A DNA stretch of 64,000 nucleotides from Adiantum capillus-veneris. Taxonomy: Eukaryota > Streptophyta > Polypodiopsida > Polypodiales > Pteridaceae. The translations under genes were made by a program, and so were the position numbers. Positions 23,901 through 33,017 of the stretch are shown in pieces; positions within the stretch are counted from its first letter, which is position 1, and each line of letters begins with the position of its first letter. The stretch spans positions 8,815,497 to 8,879,496 of the forward strand of contig CM043964.1 in NCBI GenBank assembly GCA_014529385.2, read 5' to 3'. The notes beneath the pieces are model-generated. The model had not been told where the DNA came from and made no database searches. It saw only the letters and a program-made list of their open reading frames with translations.

Positions 23901-24173
23901 GGTCACTCTCCTCTTTCTAGCACACCCTTGCGGTGTGACAACCAAAGTGCTATTAGTCTTGCAAAAGACTATGTTCAACATAATAAGTCAAAGCACATTG
24001 CTGTCCATTATCATTATGTCAGGTATGAAGTACGCAAGGGAACCATTATGGTTGAACAGTGTCCAAGTGACCAGATGATTGCAGACATTTTGACCAAAGG
24101 CCTCAATGAGTCACGTTTCATCCTCTTGCGCTCGGAGCTTGGAGTTGCTTCGGCCTCACTCTTTCTAAATTAG
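20955..24173 (+). CDS. pol: Copia Pol: protease, integrase, reverse transcriptase, RNase H
   Basis: A 1072-residue ORF in the same frame as gag. In order: aspartic protease with IVDSGATGNM (residues about 50-60); integrase zinc domain with H-x4-H (WHRRFVHAD) and CEFCDLGK; and integrase core with D (HTDICGPL), D (LHSDNGGEYV) and E (GVAERKNRTI). Reverse transcriptase follows, starting at WQEAMEAEYDSL, with CKWVYKTK, QMDVRTAFLNGDL, LYGLKQASRAWY and the active site YVDDTILVS. RNase H comes last, with YTDADWASS, STTESEYVA and CDNQSAISLA. All catalytic residues I can check are present and no frameshift is seen. The first Met of the track is internal; the true product would be a Gag-Pol fusion. Confidence 0.95.
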   Translation: MCYKRRFNTDRNRAYAIEHRNNIVPETSCVLCSVAPDRILHVRDGSLFIVDSGATGNMTYQSKWLHNYHPLPVQRVFYLADDTTCQVKGIGDLYLGTLSSSTRILRGVLHVPDLERNLLSVARLVDLGLFVGFDYTKCRIEKDGQTIATAPRNGNLFELSLNDAVTNIVTALGDHDCKVWHRRFVHADFSKLLDLQRRDLVHGIDLKAHPHMGICEFCDLGKHNRKPFPLSNTTHSHDILDLVHTDICGPLPSSRSQYRYFITFIDDFSRYRTVFLLRQKSEALSVFKQFHKAAELQTGRRLKKLHSDNGGEYVSREFVSYCANSGIHHEHTIPYSPQQNGVAERKNRTILNAVRCMLIHFGLSRVFWAEATLTATFIQNHLPTTAPSGKIPITAWTGDIPSVSHFQTFGCIAYIHVPKETRTNLDAPGLKVIFIGYSDTSKGYKFYDPSSKKVIVNRDATFNEQLMGGSWSMDDSDDTKSLLQAFSFLSEDETLPIEQLSSSQPSIPNVANDDIDIFVDLPIDFEHGSCHVYDDDIADNAFSTSEDPVTYDEAISSPQKDQWQEAMEAEYDSLISKGTWILTELPPGRTAIKCKWVYKTKVKADGSFDKFKALLVAKGYSQVAGVDYQETFSPVVRITSVRVLLAFAVQFDLEAHQMDVRTAFLNGDLEEEIYMEQPEGFVIPGKEDLVAQLHKALYGLKQASRAWYTKFDLFLSSKGFISCSSDPNLYIKRQGSSFVILALYVDDTILVSNDLGFLQQVKKLLSSAFDMVDLGEIHSCLGIQIQRNRTKGILFLRQSKFIADTIQKFGMESAHSANTPCHASSTKNTFDNGGQLVTNQPYANLIGCLQFVGMNTRPDILFAANYLGQHLACPSLKHWSAAKRVLKYLKGTTDFGLVYRRQLTSDSMQSLSLLGYTDADWASSHLSMRSTSGNCFFINGCLVSWTSKKQRCVAVSTTESEYVAASLAARELICLRQMLVDIGHSPLSSTPLRCDNQSAISLAKDYVQHNKSKHIAVHYHYVRYEVRKGTIMVEQCPSDQMIADILTKGLNESRFILLRSELGVASASLFLN

Positions 24174-24339
24174 CTTCTTTTCTATTGTAATAGCTTTGTA
24201 CATATGACATTGTAATCTTTTAGGTACCATGCACTATGCACACTCCACATTTGCACCTTGTGATATCTAAGTCACTTGAATATTTGTACATAGATGCACA
24301 ATTCACTTTCACATCATCACCGCTAGTTCATATTTCACA

Positions 24340-24420
24340 TTGTATAGGGGCTTGGGTTTTTCCCTTGAACTCCCCAAGGGTTTTTTCATCCAAAGCTAGA
24401 GACCTTTGTTTGAGTGAGGG
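24340..24420 (+). promoter_or_regulatory. Copia 3' hairpin motif and polypurine tract
   Basis: CCCTTG (24362-24367) and CAAGGG (24375-24380) can form a short stem; the same motif occurs before the LTRs at 135 and 43619. The purine-rich GAGTGAGGG (24412-24420) touches the LTR and is the likely plus-strand primer. Confidence 0.7.
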
Positions 24421-24563
24421 TGTTGGAGCTACATATGGCTCACTCTACTGAACTTGGTCTCACCTATATATTTGTATCTTGTCCTCAATATGAATCAGTC
24501 TTTGGGAGCGTATATGGTGCGTCTCTTGTCTCGTCTCTCTCTCTTTCTCTCTACATCTCAACA
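24421..24563 (+). repeat. Copia 3' LTR (143 bp)
   Basis: Begins TGTTGGAGCT and ends CATCTCAACA. It differs from the 5' LTR at three sites, all pyrimidine transitions. Confidence 0.95.
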
Positions 24564-24568
24564 ATCGA
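24564..24568. repeat. Target-site duplication of Copia element (right)
   Basis: ATCGA, matching 19071-19075. Confidence 0.9.
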
Positions 24569-24718
24569 CACCAAAGCTTTGGAGCGTGTTGAATGCTCCA
24601 AAATAGAGAGAGACACTGAAGGAGTGGAACGACTTGATGGTGCTCTAGAGCGATGATGCTCCTCGTACTACCTTCTCTGCCGTGGTGACAAAGAAGAAAG
24701 AAACTCATCATCATCCAT
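24564..24718 (-). pseudogene. CACTA second gene, N-terminal part of the split exon
   Basis: On the minus strand the frame opens after a splice-acceptor-like TTTAATGCAG with MDDDEFLSSLSPRQRR. After a stop it continues EEHHRSRAPSSRSTPSVSLS and ends at the Copia target site. Joined across the Copia element it continues into the Ser-rich part beginning MRRSSHLSTHQRSS at about 19075. The acidic start and Ser/Arg-rich run fit the variable N-terminus of CACTA second genes. Confidence 0.5.
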
Positions 24719-24821
24719 ACCTGCATTAAACATACGAAAATTTAATCTTAATATTGAATGGAGAAGAAAATATGGACAAGTTATAATGTATAATATAGAT
24801 AATAGGGAGAGGGATTCGTGT

Positions 24822-24824
<3 letters not shown>

Positions 24825-24869
<45 letters not shown>
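24825..24869. repeat. (GA)n tract ending in a G run
   Basis: About 34 bp of GA dinucleotides followed by about ten G. Low complexity, in non-coding sequence of the CACTA element. Confidence 0.9.
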
Positions 24870-24870
<1 letters not shown>

Positions 24871-25082
24871 CATAAAGGGGGAGAGATTCTTGTGTAGAGT
24901 GATTCCTGTGAAGATCTCGTGAATTTGTCACCCGTGTGCATTCTACATATCTTGTAAAAGCTATGTCTTGGACAACATGCATTTTTTATGTAGCTGTGAC
25001 AAGACACTTTGGTCATAAATTAAATTTTTCTTTTCTATTTGCCATAGTTTTCTCGATTACTTGCATCAGATCTTTATCTATC

Positions 25083-25084
<2 letters not shown>

Positions 25085-25163
<79 letters not shown>
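25085..25163. repeat. (GA)n tract
   Basis: About 79 bp of nearly pure GA dinucleotide with one AAAG interruption. Confidence 0.9.
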
Positions 25164-25241
25164 CGGACATGAGAGGGAGCTAGAGAGGGAAGGAGCATAC
25201 CTGGAGTGAAAGCAATGATGATTAAACACAATTAAAATTTC

Positions 25242-25980
25242 TCAAGTATAGCATATGGACATGAATGGACAAAAAAGCTCTCCATTTAGGCAGATGTCCA
25301 CTGTTTCATTTTGTAGATCCTCTGCATGCACCCCATAGAGAGTAGTAGCTTGATGCTCGTCTGGCATCACCTCAATGTCTTTTGACTGAGCATATTCTCC
25401 GATCTCCTCCATTGATGTTGCTGTGATTGGCACATTGTAGCATTCATACGTCCGTGCACTACAAGGGGCTACCTCTATGACGTACCACTAGTTTGATGCA
25501 GACTTTGTAGGATGAAATATCACCTGTTAAAGCCACATTACATGAGAGATTCCAAACACGTAACTTTTGAAATTGGATGTTAAATATTTACAGACTTACT
25601 TGTTCACAATGCTCGGGTAGTACAAAAGTGTCTCTTAGGTCGGTCCATTTTTTAGTTGAATCCACCTCAAGGAAACCAGACTCTCCTCTACGCACAGTAG
25701 TGTTGCGACCCTCCATGTTTATCTTGAACCATTGCACGTTGAAAAAGTCGACAAAAAAATCCTCTATAATTGATCCTCAAAATCTCTTATAGCGTGCCAA
25801 AGTAAGTGAGTTCCACTACCACAGGATCTGCATCAGAGGACCATCGTCGATTAAACTGTTCAAACTTTGCCATGATTCCACAATCTTTTGTAAAATGCTT
25901 TTTGTCGATCTGTTCCATCCTAAAATGTTGACCTTTACACCATGCTACTATGTATGGCTTATACTACAACCAACAAAGAT
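25242..25980 (-). pseudogene. CACTA transposase (TNP2) C-terminal DUF4216 region
   Basis: Reading the minus strand, FTKDCGIMAKFEQFNRRWSS leads to VVVELTYFGTL, then WFKINMEGRNTTVRRGESGF and WTDLRDTFVLPEHCEQ. Across a clean GT-AG intron (25599 to 25524, 76 bp) it continues VIFHPTKSAS and then an acidic C-terminus. The pattern W-F....-R......-G-F-L-E-V...-W.....-FVL...-EQV-(Y/F) is that of DUF4216, usual at the C-terminus of TNP2 transposases. A few stops (for example in FGTL*EILR) show decay. Confidence 0.65.
25524..25599 (-). other. Intron in CACTA transposase gene
   Basis: On the minus strand GTAAGT starts at 25599 and the acceptor TTTAACAG ends at 25524. The flanking codons join in phase 0 as GAA CAA then GTG ATA, giving the DUF4216-like EQVIFHP. 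Confidence 0.7.
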
Positions 25981-26036
25981 TATGAGTGGCCATTCAGACA
26001 TCTAGAAAGTCGCTAGTCATACATTGCAAACTGACC

Positions 26037-26270
26037 TTACTCCAACTCCTCCTCAGTCAATTCTTCACCGCACTCTTGTGCGCTTTTCAATTGGTTGTGC
26101 AACCATCTTAGGCTCATGAATGCTGGTAGGTTCTCCAGACCCGTCGGATAATACATCGGCGGTCGTCTTCCCCGTCTCCACTCGATTAGTGCCCTTTGTC
26201 GCTCTTGCTTTGCATCCCATATTGTGAAATCCACTTTTGCATCAGTGGATTGTGAAGCATGTAAAATCAA
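26037..26270 (-). pseudogene. CACTA transposase (TNP2) segment between DUF4218 and DUF4216
   Basis: A 77-residue ORF reading DFTIWDAKQERQRALIEWRR and ending in an acidic ELTEEELE. It follows the DUF4218 part and precedes the DUF4216 part, as in TNP2 proteins. No separate function is known to me. Confidence 0.5.
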
Positions 26271-26869
26271 TTGATTTTAGCCTCTAGATCTTCTGTCATC
26301 TTCTTCTCAACACCAAGATTGCACATGACAATCCTAGATATACGCTCATCATCTATGGTTTGCCATAGCGTGTCTCGGGCTTTATCAAATCCGTCTAGCC
26401 ACTCTCCAATGTAAACTAGGGACTCTGATACCAGCCAGCCTTCTGCCATGCTACCCTCTTGACGTGCCTTCTGACGCACATAACCCTTGAGAGTTTTCAT
26501 AAAACGTTCTAAAAAGAACATCCATCTGGAATGTATTGTGCTAGCTATCTCCACCTCATCAACTATGTGAACAAGAAGATGCACCTGAATGGTTAGCACG
26601 GTAGCAGGAAAGTGTTTCTCAAACATACACACAACCTCCACAATGTTTAGTTTGGCAAATGGTATGGAGTCTACATTGATATCCTTTTGTGAGATCAATT
26701 GCACCAACTTCGTAAGTTTGTAGATTGTGTTACGGACATCAAGAGACAAACATCCCTCAATGGCCACCGATAAAATAAACGGCAAAACACGTTTAGCAAT
26801 GATATTAAAGTCCACAAACAAATTTGTTACACAATTCCCACTATATTCCACTTCAAACATACCTAACAC
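26267..26869 (-). pseudogene. CACTA transposase (TNP2) DUF4218 region
   Basis: The segment VLPFILSVAIEGCLSLDVR leads into a Leu-rich helix. It is followed by FPATVLTIQVHLLVHIVDEV, then SRWMFFLERFMKTLKGYVR, then ARQEGSMAEGWLVSE. This is a close match to the DUF4218 signature (FP.S...VMVHLLVHL..E...........RWMYPFERYMK.LK.YVRN.ARPEGSIAEGYL.EE). It is the best-preserved part of the element. The first 26 residues may be read-through of an intron, because TNP2 proteins run directly from LKSHD.H..M into a LLPF-like segment. Confidence 0.85.
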
Positions 26870-27261
26870 ATTTTATGCCAGTTGTGTGACTTCAAACCCG
26901 TAAGCTTCCCTTCTTTATTGAAACACGTTCGGAGGGAGTGCATTACTCTAGTGGGGGTCTGCACAAATTGAATGGTTTCTTTCACTTTGCGGTTTTGGGC
27001 TCCTATCAAAATCCATGGCGTTTTAGGGAGTTTTATCGATCCATTAGGTGCTGTCTGCAGCCAATATTTCTCCATACGATTCACATTTCTAAGGTCAACC
27101 CTGGCTCCCAAAGTATCTTTCTTGCCGGTCAGATGGTCCCAGAGTAGATTACCCACATTCTTGAATATGTGCGTTGGATTGATCATGAGTCTAGGCCAAT
27201 ATGGTAACTTGTACCATAGAGAGAGTCTCTTCATCCCTAGGGAAAAACAGTCATCACACAT
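26863..27261 (-). pseudogene. CACTA transposase (TNP2) end of catalytic region
   Basis: Reads LWYKLPYWPRLMINPTHIFK, then NVGNLLWDHLTGKKDTLGAR, and ends LTGLKSHNWHKMC. TNP2 transposases have LPYW....LRHNLDVMHIEKNICD..L.TLL...GK.KD...AR and, at the end, L.GLKSHDCH.LM. The line-up is clear, although the DVMH.EKN stretch here is PTHIFKN, so the DVMH-type Asp is lost. The transposase cuts the element ends. Confidence 0.8.
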
Positions 27262-27299
27262 CTCCTTCTACTCTAACCATGCTTGTGCACACATCCTCA

Positions 27300-27760
27300 A
27301 GGGCTCTCCTCCCAAAAAGTATCCCGTAACTCATGATTCTCTAGAGGATACACTTGATGACCTTCGTAGATTTTCTTCTTCAATGAGGGTGCCCGACCTG
27401 CATTAAGTCTAGGTCTACATGTGACACACGCTCTGTATCTCGTTGTTTGAAGCCCTACATGTATACACATGACAACAGATAATCTTGAGAAAAACCACGA
27501 TCTATAGTGTTTGAGTTTGAGTGTAAATCACCTGAGCATTCTGTTAGTCTAGGATAGTCATGCATGGTCCACATTAGAATGCCTCTGATCAAAGCATTCC
27601 CTCGACCTGTTTGTCAGCTCATATCCACCACTTCTATGCCAATCCACAATTGTTGTAACTCTTCCAATGGTGGACAAAGATACACATCCATATTCTTCAC
27701 TTTATACAGCCCCATCACAGTCAAGCTTAGAAACAGTGATGTCGGGTTGTCCGCACTGCA
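27300..27760 (-). pseudogene. CACTA transposase (TNP2) DDE region, broken
   Basis: On the minus strand a frame reads MDVYLCPPLEELQQLWIGIE followed by VVDM. After a stop it continues NALIRGILMWTMHDYPRL. TNP2 proteins have L..EL..LW.GV.V.D.......F.LRA.L.W.I.DFPA. A further fragment (AGRAPSLKKKIYEGHQVYPL) follows at about 27410-27330. Several stops and a likely intron interrupt it. The N-terminus and terminal inverted repeat to the right are not recognised. Confidence 0.6.
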
Positions 27761-27948
27761 CTCTAGCCTGGCCAGAGAGATGAGTTTCTAGAACGAATGG
27801 CGGACACCATTTTTTTTTCAAAAAAAAAATCTCCCTCTCTTTCATCATGATCTGTACTCTCTCTCTTTTCCCCCCTTTTTCTTCTTTACCCCACACACCC
27901 CTCTCTCTCCTTCCCCTTGTTTTCTTTCCACCAACGGGCCGAGCCCGA

Positions 27949-28382
27949 CCCCCCCCCCCCCCCCATTTTCCCATCTTTCCCCTCTCTCTATGACCTCGTT
28001 CCCTCCCCCCTTCTTTCTCTTTTTCCTTCCTCTCCCTCGTTGTCTCTTACGGTGTGTGAACAACCCATAAGGGGAGACTAATAATACATCCATTTGTATA
28101 TATATATTCCACCTTTGACTGCATTAAGACCCCCCCCCCCCCCCCCCCCCCCCTTCCTCGCTCAAACAACCGAAAGCCTAGCCTACCACCTCACCATCTC
28201 ACCCCCCCCCCCCCCCTTGCGCGTCCTCTCGGACCAGGCCATAGGCCGCAGGTGATGACCCCTCTCCCTCAACCCCCTCACCCTCTCCCTCACCTTCTCA
28301 GGCATGCCATCTCTCTCACTCTCTCTCGCTCTTGGTGTTGGCACAGACAAGCTCGTAGGTGCAGGGCGCTAAAGCTTTCCCC

Positions 28383-28399
<17 letters not shown>
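27949..28399. repeat. Cluster of four long poly-C runs
   Basis: C runs at about 27949-27964 (16), 28130-28153 (24), 28202-28216 (15) and 28379-28399 (21), within CT-rich sequence. The minus strand carries the matching G runs. No coding sense. Confidence 0.9.
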
Positions 28400-28414
<15 letters not shown>

Positions 28415-28540
28415 ATATATATATATATATTGCACATAATTGATAATAAACCCCCCCCTCCTAATCCCGTTCCCACACACACACACAAAACCATACATAC
28501 ACACATACATGCACACACACATATACGCACTGACAACAAA
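28400..28540. repeat. (CA)n and (TA)n microsatellites
   Basis: CACACACACACACA, then TATATATATATA, then more CA-rich sequence. Simple repeats. Confidence 0.85.
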
Positions 28541-28844
28541 AAAAAGAAGGAAAGGAAACTATTGACACAAACATCAAAGGAAAGAAGGAGGCCAACTCAC
28601 GCGTCGCCAACACCAAAACAAGAAGTGGCACCGAAGGCATGCCCCGGCCAGCACCGAAAGGAGGTAACACATAACATCTTGGCTTCTCACGAAAAAAACC
28701 AACTACCACATCACTGAAACCTCACACTGACCGCCCAAACCATCGACAAAACCCATGTAAATACCCTTAAACCCCCACTCTTCCCTAATAACCTAGCCAT
28801 GGAAACCAGGGAATACTTGCAATGACCAATAGTTAAGGACCACC

Positions 28845-28990
28845 TCTCAAGCCTATATAAAGAGGCCTCCCCTTAACACAAGACAACAACAACACACAAG
28901 ACAAAAGAAGAGAGACACACAAGAGAGAACACTCAAATTAAGGAGGAGCATACTAGCTCCATGCACTCTACATTGTAAGCACCACTAAGC
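28845..28990 (+). promoter_or_regulatory. Promoter-like stretch, possible LTR promoter
   Basis: TATATAAAGAG at 28854-28864 is a good TATA box. It is followed about 25-30 bp on by AC-rich leader-like sequence (ACAACAACAACACACAAG) as in plant transcript starts and LTR R regions. No gene follows on the plus strand. It may be part of the lost left LTR of element D, whose left end has been displaced by insertions, but I found no LTR ends. Confidence 0.35.
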
Positions 28991-29413
28991 ACGTAGTGCA
29001 CCCGTGCGTGAGAGCTAATGGCATCATGTTTGGTCACAAGTTTTTGGCACTTTAGAATTGGCAACATCACCGTTCTTCCTGTGATTCACCACACCATGTT
29101 GAGATACTAATCACGACCACTCTATGCACATGAATTAGTCCCTACTCTCACACTAAGCAACATGAGCATGCTTCGATTGAAGGCATCAATGCCATGCCAC
29201 CATGGCCCGCTTTCGATGTTGGTGATTGATGTCATCCGTGGCTGCATCGTCTTGCTAAGCTACTACCTTAGGTAGCCAGATTTGAAAGCTACCCTCATAG
29301 AATCCTTGTGCTTCGAGTAACTTGATTGGACTGAATCTTTGGACTTGCTTGGAGGTGATCACTTGACTTTGTTGGGTAGTCTCGTAGAATTCTGATTTCA
29401 TTACCCAGACTTG
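28991..29413. other. Gene-less spacer left of element B
   Basis: No ORF. The 3' LTR of element B should lie here or further left, but nothing resembling its 5' LTR (TGTTAGCGGG...) is found, so the 3' end of B seems deleted. Confidence 0.4.
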
Positions 29414-31810
29414 TCATATGGTTTGTCCAGTGGAAGACCTTCTCTTTTGCTTTTTGTACCTGTCCTTTCTCTTGGTTGAGTTATGTGATTGACGTTGACG
29501 GCTTTGTTGATTCTTGACTGAGTGGTTGTCATGGGATGGATATCGCCAGGCTGTTATCTTGGGCTTGTTGACCCAAATATCTGAATTTCCTTTCTTGTAG
29601 CCTTGTGCAATAATTGACTCTCTTGATGTGATCCATCCTGTTACCTTTGCTTGTTGAGGTTGTTCCTGTGATTGTATCCAAATTGGATCATTAACTTTAA
29701 TCTGTGCCTTGGATACTAGCACTTGGTTGACCTGTTTTGACTTCCTTTGGAGACTTTCGGGCGATGGAAACTTCGGTTGATAGACTTTTTGCTTGGGTTT
29801 CCATTGTTTTGTTGATGGTTTGGCTTTTGATGTAGAGGCTTTGTCTTGCACTTGCATTGGGTGGGCTAGAGACTGTGGGATTACTTTAGCTTTGACTTTT
29901 TCAATAGCCAAGAATCTTTGAACTGTTGTAGGCTTGACCTCTGTTGCCACTTGATAGCTTGTCGTGATGACCATTGTTGAAGATTTAGGATCATCTTCAA
30001 AGACTTGTGCCCATGTCTTGGACAAAATCAAGTGTGTTCCCATTTGTCGAGAATCTACCACCAAGAATTTTTCTTTGACATTCTGTGAGTGTAGTTGGAG
30101 AGTAGCTTCTGCCATCCCCATACTTATAACATCTACTTCAGGTGAGAGATTTACCTTTATCTGAACATCATAAAGCTTTGGCTTACCTAGAAGTAACCAC
30201 ATGCCATATGACATGACATTAGTCGAGGAATTTGTATCAATTTCTGCCATAAAATTCATCTGGACTCCGTCTTGTGCACTTAGCAAAAAGTTGATCTTCT
30301 TTGGTACTAGATTGCCTGTGTCCTCTTGAGTGACTTGAGCAATCTTTGTCCTGGACTCCTTGTCATCTTCTTCTTCATTGTTCACACTTCTGAGTTCATC
30401 TGTGTGTTCTAGCTCCTGCTTGACCACCATTTCCTCTGATATGTCTTTTGGAGAGACAAAATCAGCATTTGGTTCCTGTAGAGTCATAGTCTCTTCTTCC
30501 TCGACTTCAGCTGTTGAAATGTCACCAATAGTGTCTGAACATCCTGTCACTTGCTGCACCTCTTCTTTGATTGATTCCAAGTCTTCATATTGCTCGTTTG
30601 TAGGCGCTCGGCCTGAAGCATCTTCTTTGAATCTTAGGCCTTCTTCCTGCAACTTTGCTTTGTTGACTTGCGGCTCCTCCTTTGTACTATGCATTCGAGT
30701 TGGACAGTTTGTAATCAAGTGTGTTATCGCACACTGATCGCAAAGAGCACCTATTTCTATATGACCAGTATTCGGGCTAGGTATCTGGTTTTGTGTTATC
30801 CCCATAGTTGATAACCCTGTTTCGAACTCATACTCAGATTCGTCATCTGTCTCACCCATAACCCTTAGCATGTAGTAGGGGACTATGTCATACCCATTCT
30901 CATAGCAAAATTTTGTTGGTGTGGTCTCATTAACACAGACATCCAAAGTAGCCAATATCTGAGTCCACTCTAGCGGTTCTAACGCCTCTTCCGGAAAAGG
31001 TTCTCTTATGTAAGCATCATCTTCTAAGACCCTCTCTAAGGCATTCTCATTTCTCCCAAAGTCACTACACTCCGATGCTCCGCACATCCAAATTTCTTTC
31101 TTTTTTCCCATCCACGGATGGTCTATTGATCCACTTTGTGTTGTAGAATCAAAATCTTCCACGGGCGTTCTAGTTACATCTTGGTAACTATGATTTTTCA
31201 TATTTACACGTGTTGTGGTTTCAGCATGTCTCAAGTATAGATAATCATAACCCCAATCTTGTACCATCTTGAGTTGTCTCATGAATGGTCTTCCAAGGAT
31301 GATTTCATAGTTATTTTTCTTGCCAAAGTCAACTATGGAAAAAGTATGTGCATACTCTATACCACAAGAAGACACCACTATCGCTTCTAGCAATCCCATG
31401 GGTCTTTCCACATGCCCATCAGCTAACTGTAATTTTATTCTGGTTGTTCTAAAGGCGGGCCTACCCCATTTCTCCCATATTCGTTTTGTTGCTATGGCAA
31501 TTCCTGCTCCGCTGTCAAGTATAACTTTTGTTTCAATCCCATTGTACTCGACAAGCAAACTGGCATTACCATCTTCTCCTTCACAGTACTCTCCTACTTT
31601 GTTCAGATGTACCGATCTTACATTTGATCTAGGCTTCTCGATCTCATATAGCTCTTTTTCCAAAAACCTTAACGGGCTTTTGATCCCAATTTTTTCCAAG
31701 CATTTTCCTATATCCGTCCACATACTTGGCCTGATTTTCAAAAGTTTTGCCAACGTAATTGTGCAGTTCACTGGCGTTGATAGCAAGTCAGTCAAAATTT
31801 TTGTGTCCAA
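29414..31810 (-). CDS. Element B protease-containing C-terminal polyprotein
   Basis: A 798-residue ORF. The start (STPVNCTITLAKLLKIRPSM, then IGKCLEKIGI) resembles the linker before the protease of Athila/Tat-type Gag-Pro. The aspartic protease has KVILDSGAGIAIATKRIW at residues about 94-112 and a closing YEIILGRPFMRQLKMVQDWG. A third CCHC-like knuckle reads CDQCAITHLITNC. A second protease-like region reads NFMAEIDTNSSTNVMSYGMW, with DTNSS in place of D(T/S)GA, so it is probably inactive. The end is basic and carries W-x-x-x-K phrases (WKPKQKVYQPK, IWVNKPK). No reverse transcriptase motif is present. It is in a different frame from gag because of an indel near 31885. Confidence 0.75.
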   Translation of the reverse strand: MDTKILTDLLSTPVNCTITLAKLLKIRPSMWTDIGKCLEKIGIKSPLRFLEKELYEIEKPRSNVRSVHLNKVGEYCEGEDGNASLLVEYNGIETKVILDSGAGIAIATKRIWEKWGRPAFRTTRIKLQLADGHVERPMGLLEAIVVSSCGIEYAHTFSIVDFGKKNNYEIILGRPFMRQLKMVQDWGYDYLYLRHAETTTRVNMKNHSYQDVTRTPVEDFDSTTQSGSIDHPWMGKKKEIWMCGASECSDFGRNENALERVLEDDAYIREPFPEEALEPLEWTQILATLDVCVNETTPTKFCYENGYDIVPYYMLRVMGETDDESEYEFETGLSTMGITQNQIPSPNTGHIEIGALCDQCAITHLITNCPTRMHSTKEEPQVNKAKLQEEGLRFKEDASGRAPTNEQYEDLESIKEEVQQVTGCSDTIGDISTAEVEEEETMTLQEPNADFVSPKDISEEMVVKQELEHTDELRSVNNEEEDDKESRTKIAQVTQEDTGNLVPKKINFLLSAQDGVQMNFMAEIDTNSSTNVMSYGMWLLLGKPKLYDVQIKVNLSPEVDVISMGMAEATLQLHSQNVKEKFLVVDSRQMGTHLILSKTWAQVFEDDPKSSTMVITTSYQVATEVKPTTVQRFLAIEKVKAKVIPQSLAHPMQVQDKASTSKAKPSTKQWKPKQKVYQPKFPSPESLQRKSKQVNQVLVSKAQIKVNDPIWIQSQEQPQQAKVTGWITSRESIIAQGYKKGNSDIWVNKPKITAWRYPSHDNHSVKNQQSRQRQSHNSTKRKDRYKKQKRRSSTGQTI

Positions 31811-31865
31811 TTCTTTTGTCCCTCCTGGCCTCTATGATGGAACTCTCACAATCTTAGACTTTGCC

Positions 31866-33008
31866 TCAAAATCTCCCATGTATTGTGGCAGGTCTACTGT
31901 CATCGGAGGCTATCGATCCTACATCACCATAATATGACCTCACATCAACACTCATTTGTGGTCTATTTAATGTGATTTCATGAAATGGTGCTGGTCCAGC
32001 ATCCTCTTCTCTTTTTTGGGCATCACGGACAACCTTCCATAACTCCTCTGGCCACTGCTCCTCAACTATAGGAACATAGGGTGGGAAATCCCTCATTGAT
32101 TCATCTATTGTATTTTGGACTACCCTTGAGTCTTGCGACCTTGGCAGTGGTTCTTCCCTATGATCAAACTCTTCTCTAGGCAATTTGTCTACTTTAATGC
32201 TCTCATATTTGTGCACTGGGGTGACTATCCTATCCTTCAATTCTGGTGGAAGTGGTTCTAGCAATGCTTGAGCAGTTTTAATGAGTTGCTTACACATTTC
32301 TAGCATCTGCTTCTCTAGTTCGGGATAAGGATGGGTCATCCATCTTTGTTCTAAGGTCTGTCTATTTGCCAATCTAGCCTCATAAGCCTGTAAAATCGCG
32401 TCTAAAGGCTCATTCACTTTGTCCACTAGGACAAATCCTCCTGAACTAGCACTCTTGGGTGCTTCAGCCGATTTAAAGGTTTCAACTTCCCTTTGCCGTG
32501 TCTGTTGCTCTTGAGTTGTTTCCAACTCAATTGTAATAGCCTTTTCTTCTCCTTTCTCCCTTTCTAGTATCGCTTTCATTCTAGTCCTTCTTGCTCGTCT
32601 AGAGTTTCTACGGCTTTTGGAACTCTTACTAGTCTCTCCATCTGTAGGCTTCTGCTCTTGCACTTTTGCTTGTGCTCTTCTAACAACGTTTACTGGAGAA
32701 ACTTGCTTACTTTCATCTTCTTGTTGTTTAAGCACCTGTTCTTTTGCAATTGTTTCTTGCTCTGTTGTTGTTGTTGTCTCTCCTTTTGTTGCGGCTCTTT
32801 CTTTCTCTGATTTGTTGGTAGAAGGAAAGGTAGCATGTGGTTGCATTTTACCTTTATTTCTTGGATTTTTAGGACAATCCAAAATCATATGTGTGATTGC
32901 ACACTCATTACAATATACATTTATCATGATATCATGGTGTGGACAATCCTTAATCAAGTGATCACTACTACCACATTTGTCACATGGACGTATTGGTTGT
33001 TGTGGCAA
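31866..33008 (-). pseudogene. Element B Gag C-terminal part
   Basis: A 380-residue ORF with two knuckles near its start, CDKCGSSDHLIKDC and CNECAITHMILDC. A Lys/Arg/Glu-rich coiled-coil-like part follows (SRRNSRRARRTRMKAILERE), then a segment shared with element A (VDKVNEPLDAILQAYEARLANRQTLEQRW). Same frame as the three ORFs before it. It ends at an apparent indel; the next frame carries on with the protease ORF. Confidence 0.7.
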
Positions 33009-33017
33009 TACTTGATA

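Larger units (their letters stand above)
19076..24563 (+). mobile_element. Copia LTR retrotransposon, nearly intact
   Basis: A 5.49-kb element with two 143-bp LTRs, an initiator tRNA-Met primer site, gag, and a full pol in Copia order (protease, integrase, reverse transcriptase, RNase H). It is flanked by the 5-bp duplication ATCGA. The LTRs differ at three positions by eye, about 2 percent, all T in the left copy and C in the right. It is therefore a fairly recent insertion. The main defect is one in-frame TAA between gag and pol. It sits inside an exon of the CACTA second gene. Confidence 0.95.

Noticed and set aside
24936-25231. ORFs with long Arg/Glu or Ser/Leu repeats
   Set aside because: They are translations of the (GA)n tract.
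27845-28709. Gly-, Pro- and His-rich ORFs
   Set aside because: They are translations of poly-C, CT-rich and CA-rich simple repeats.
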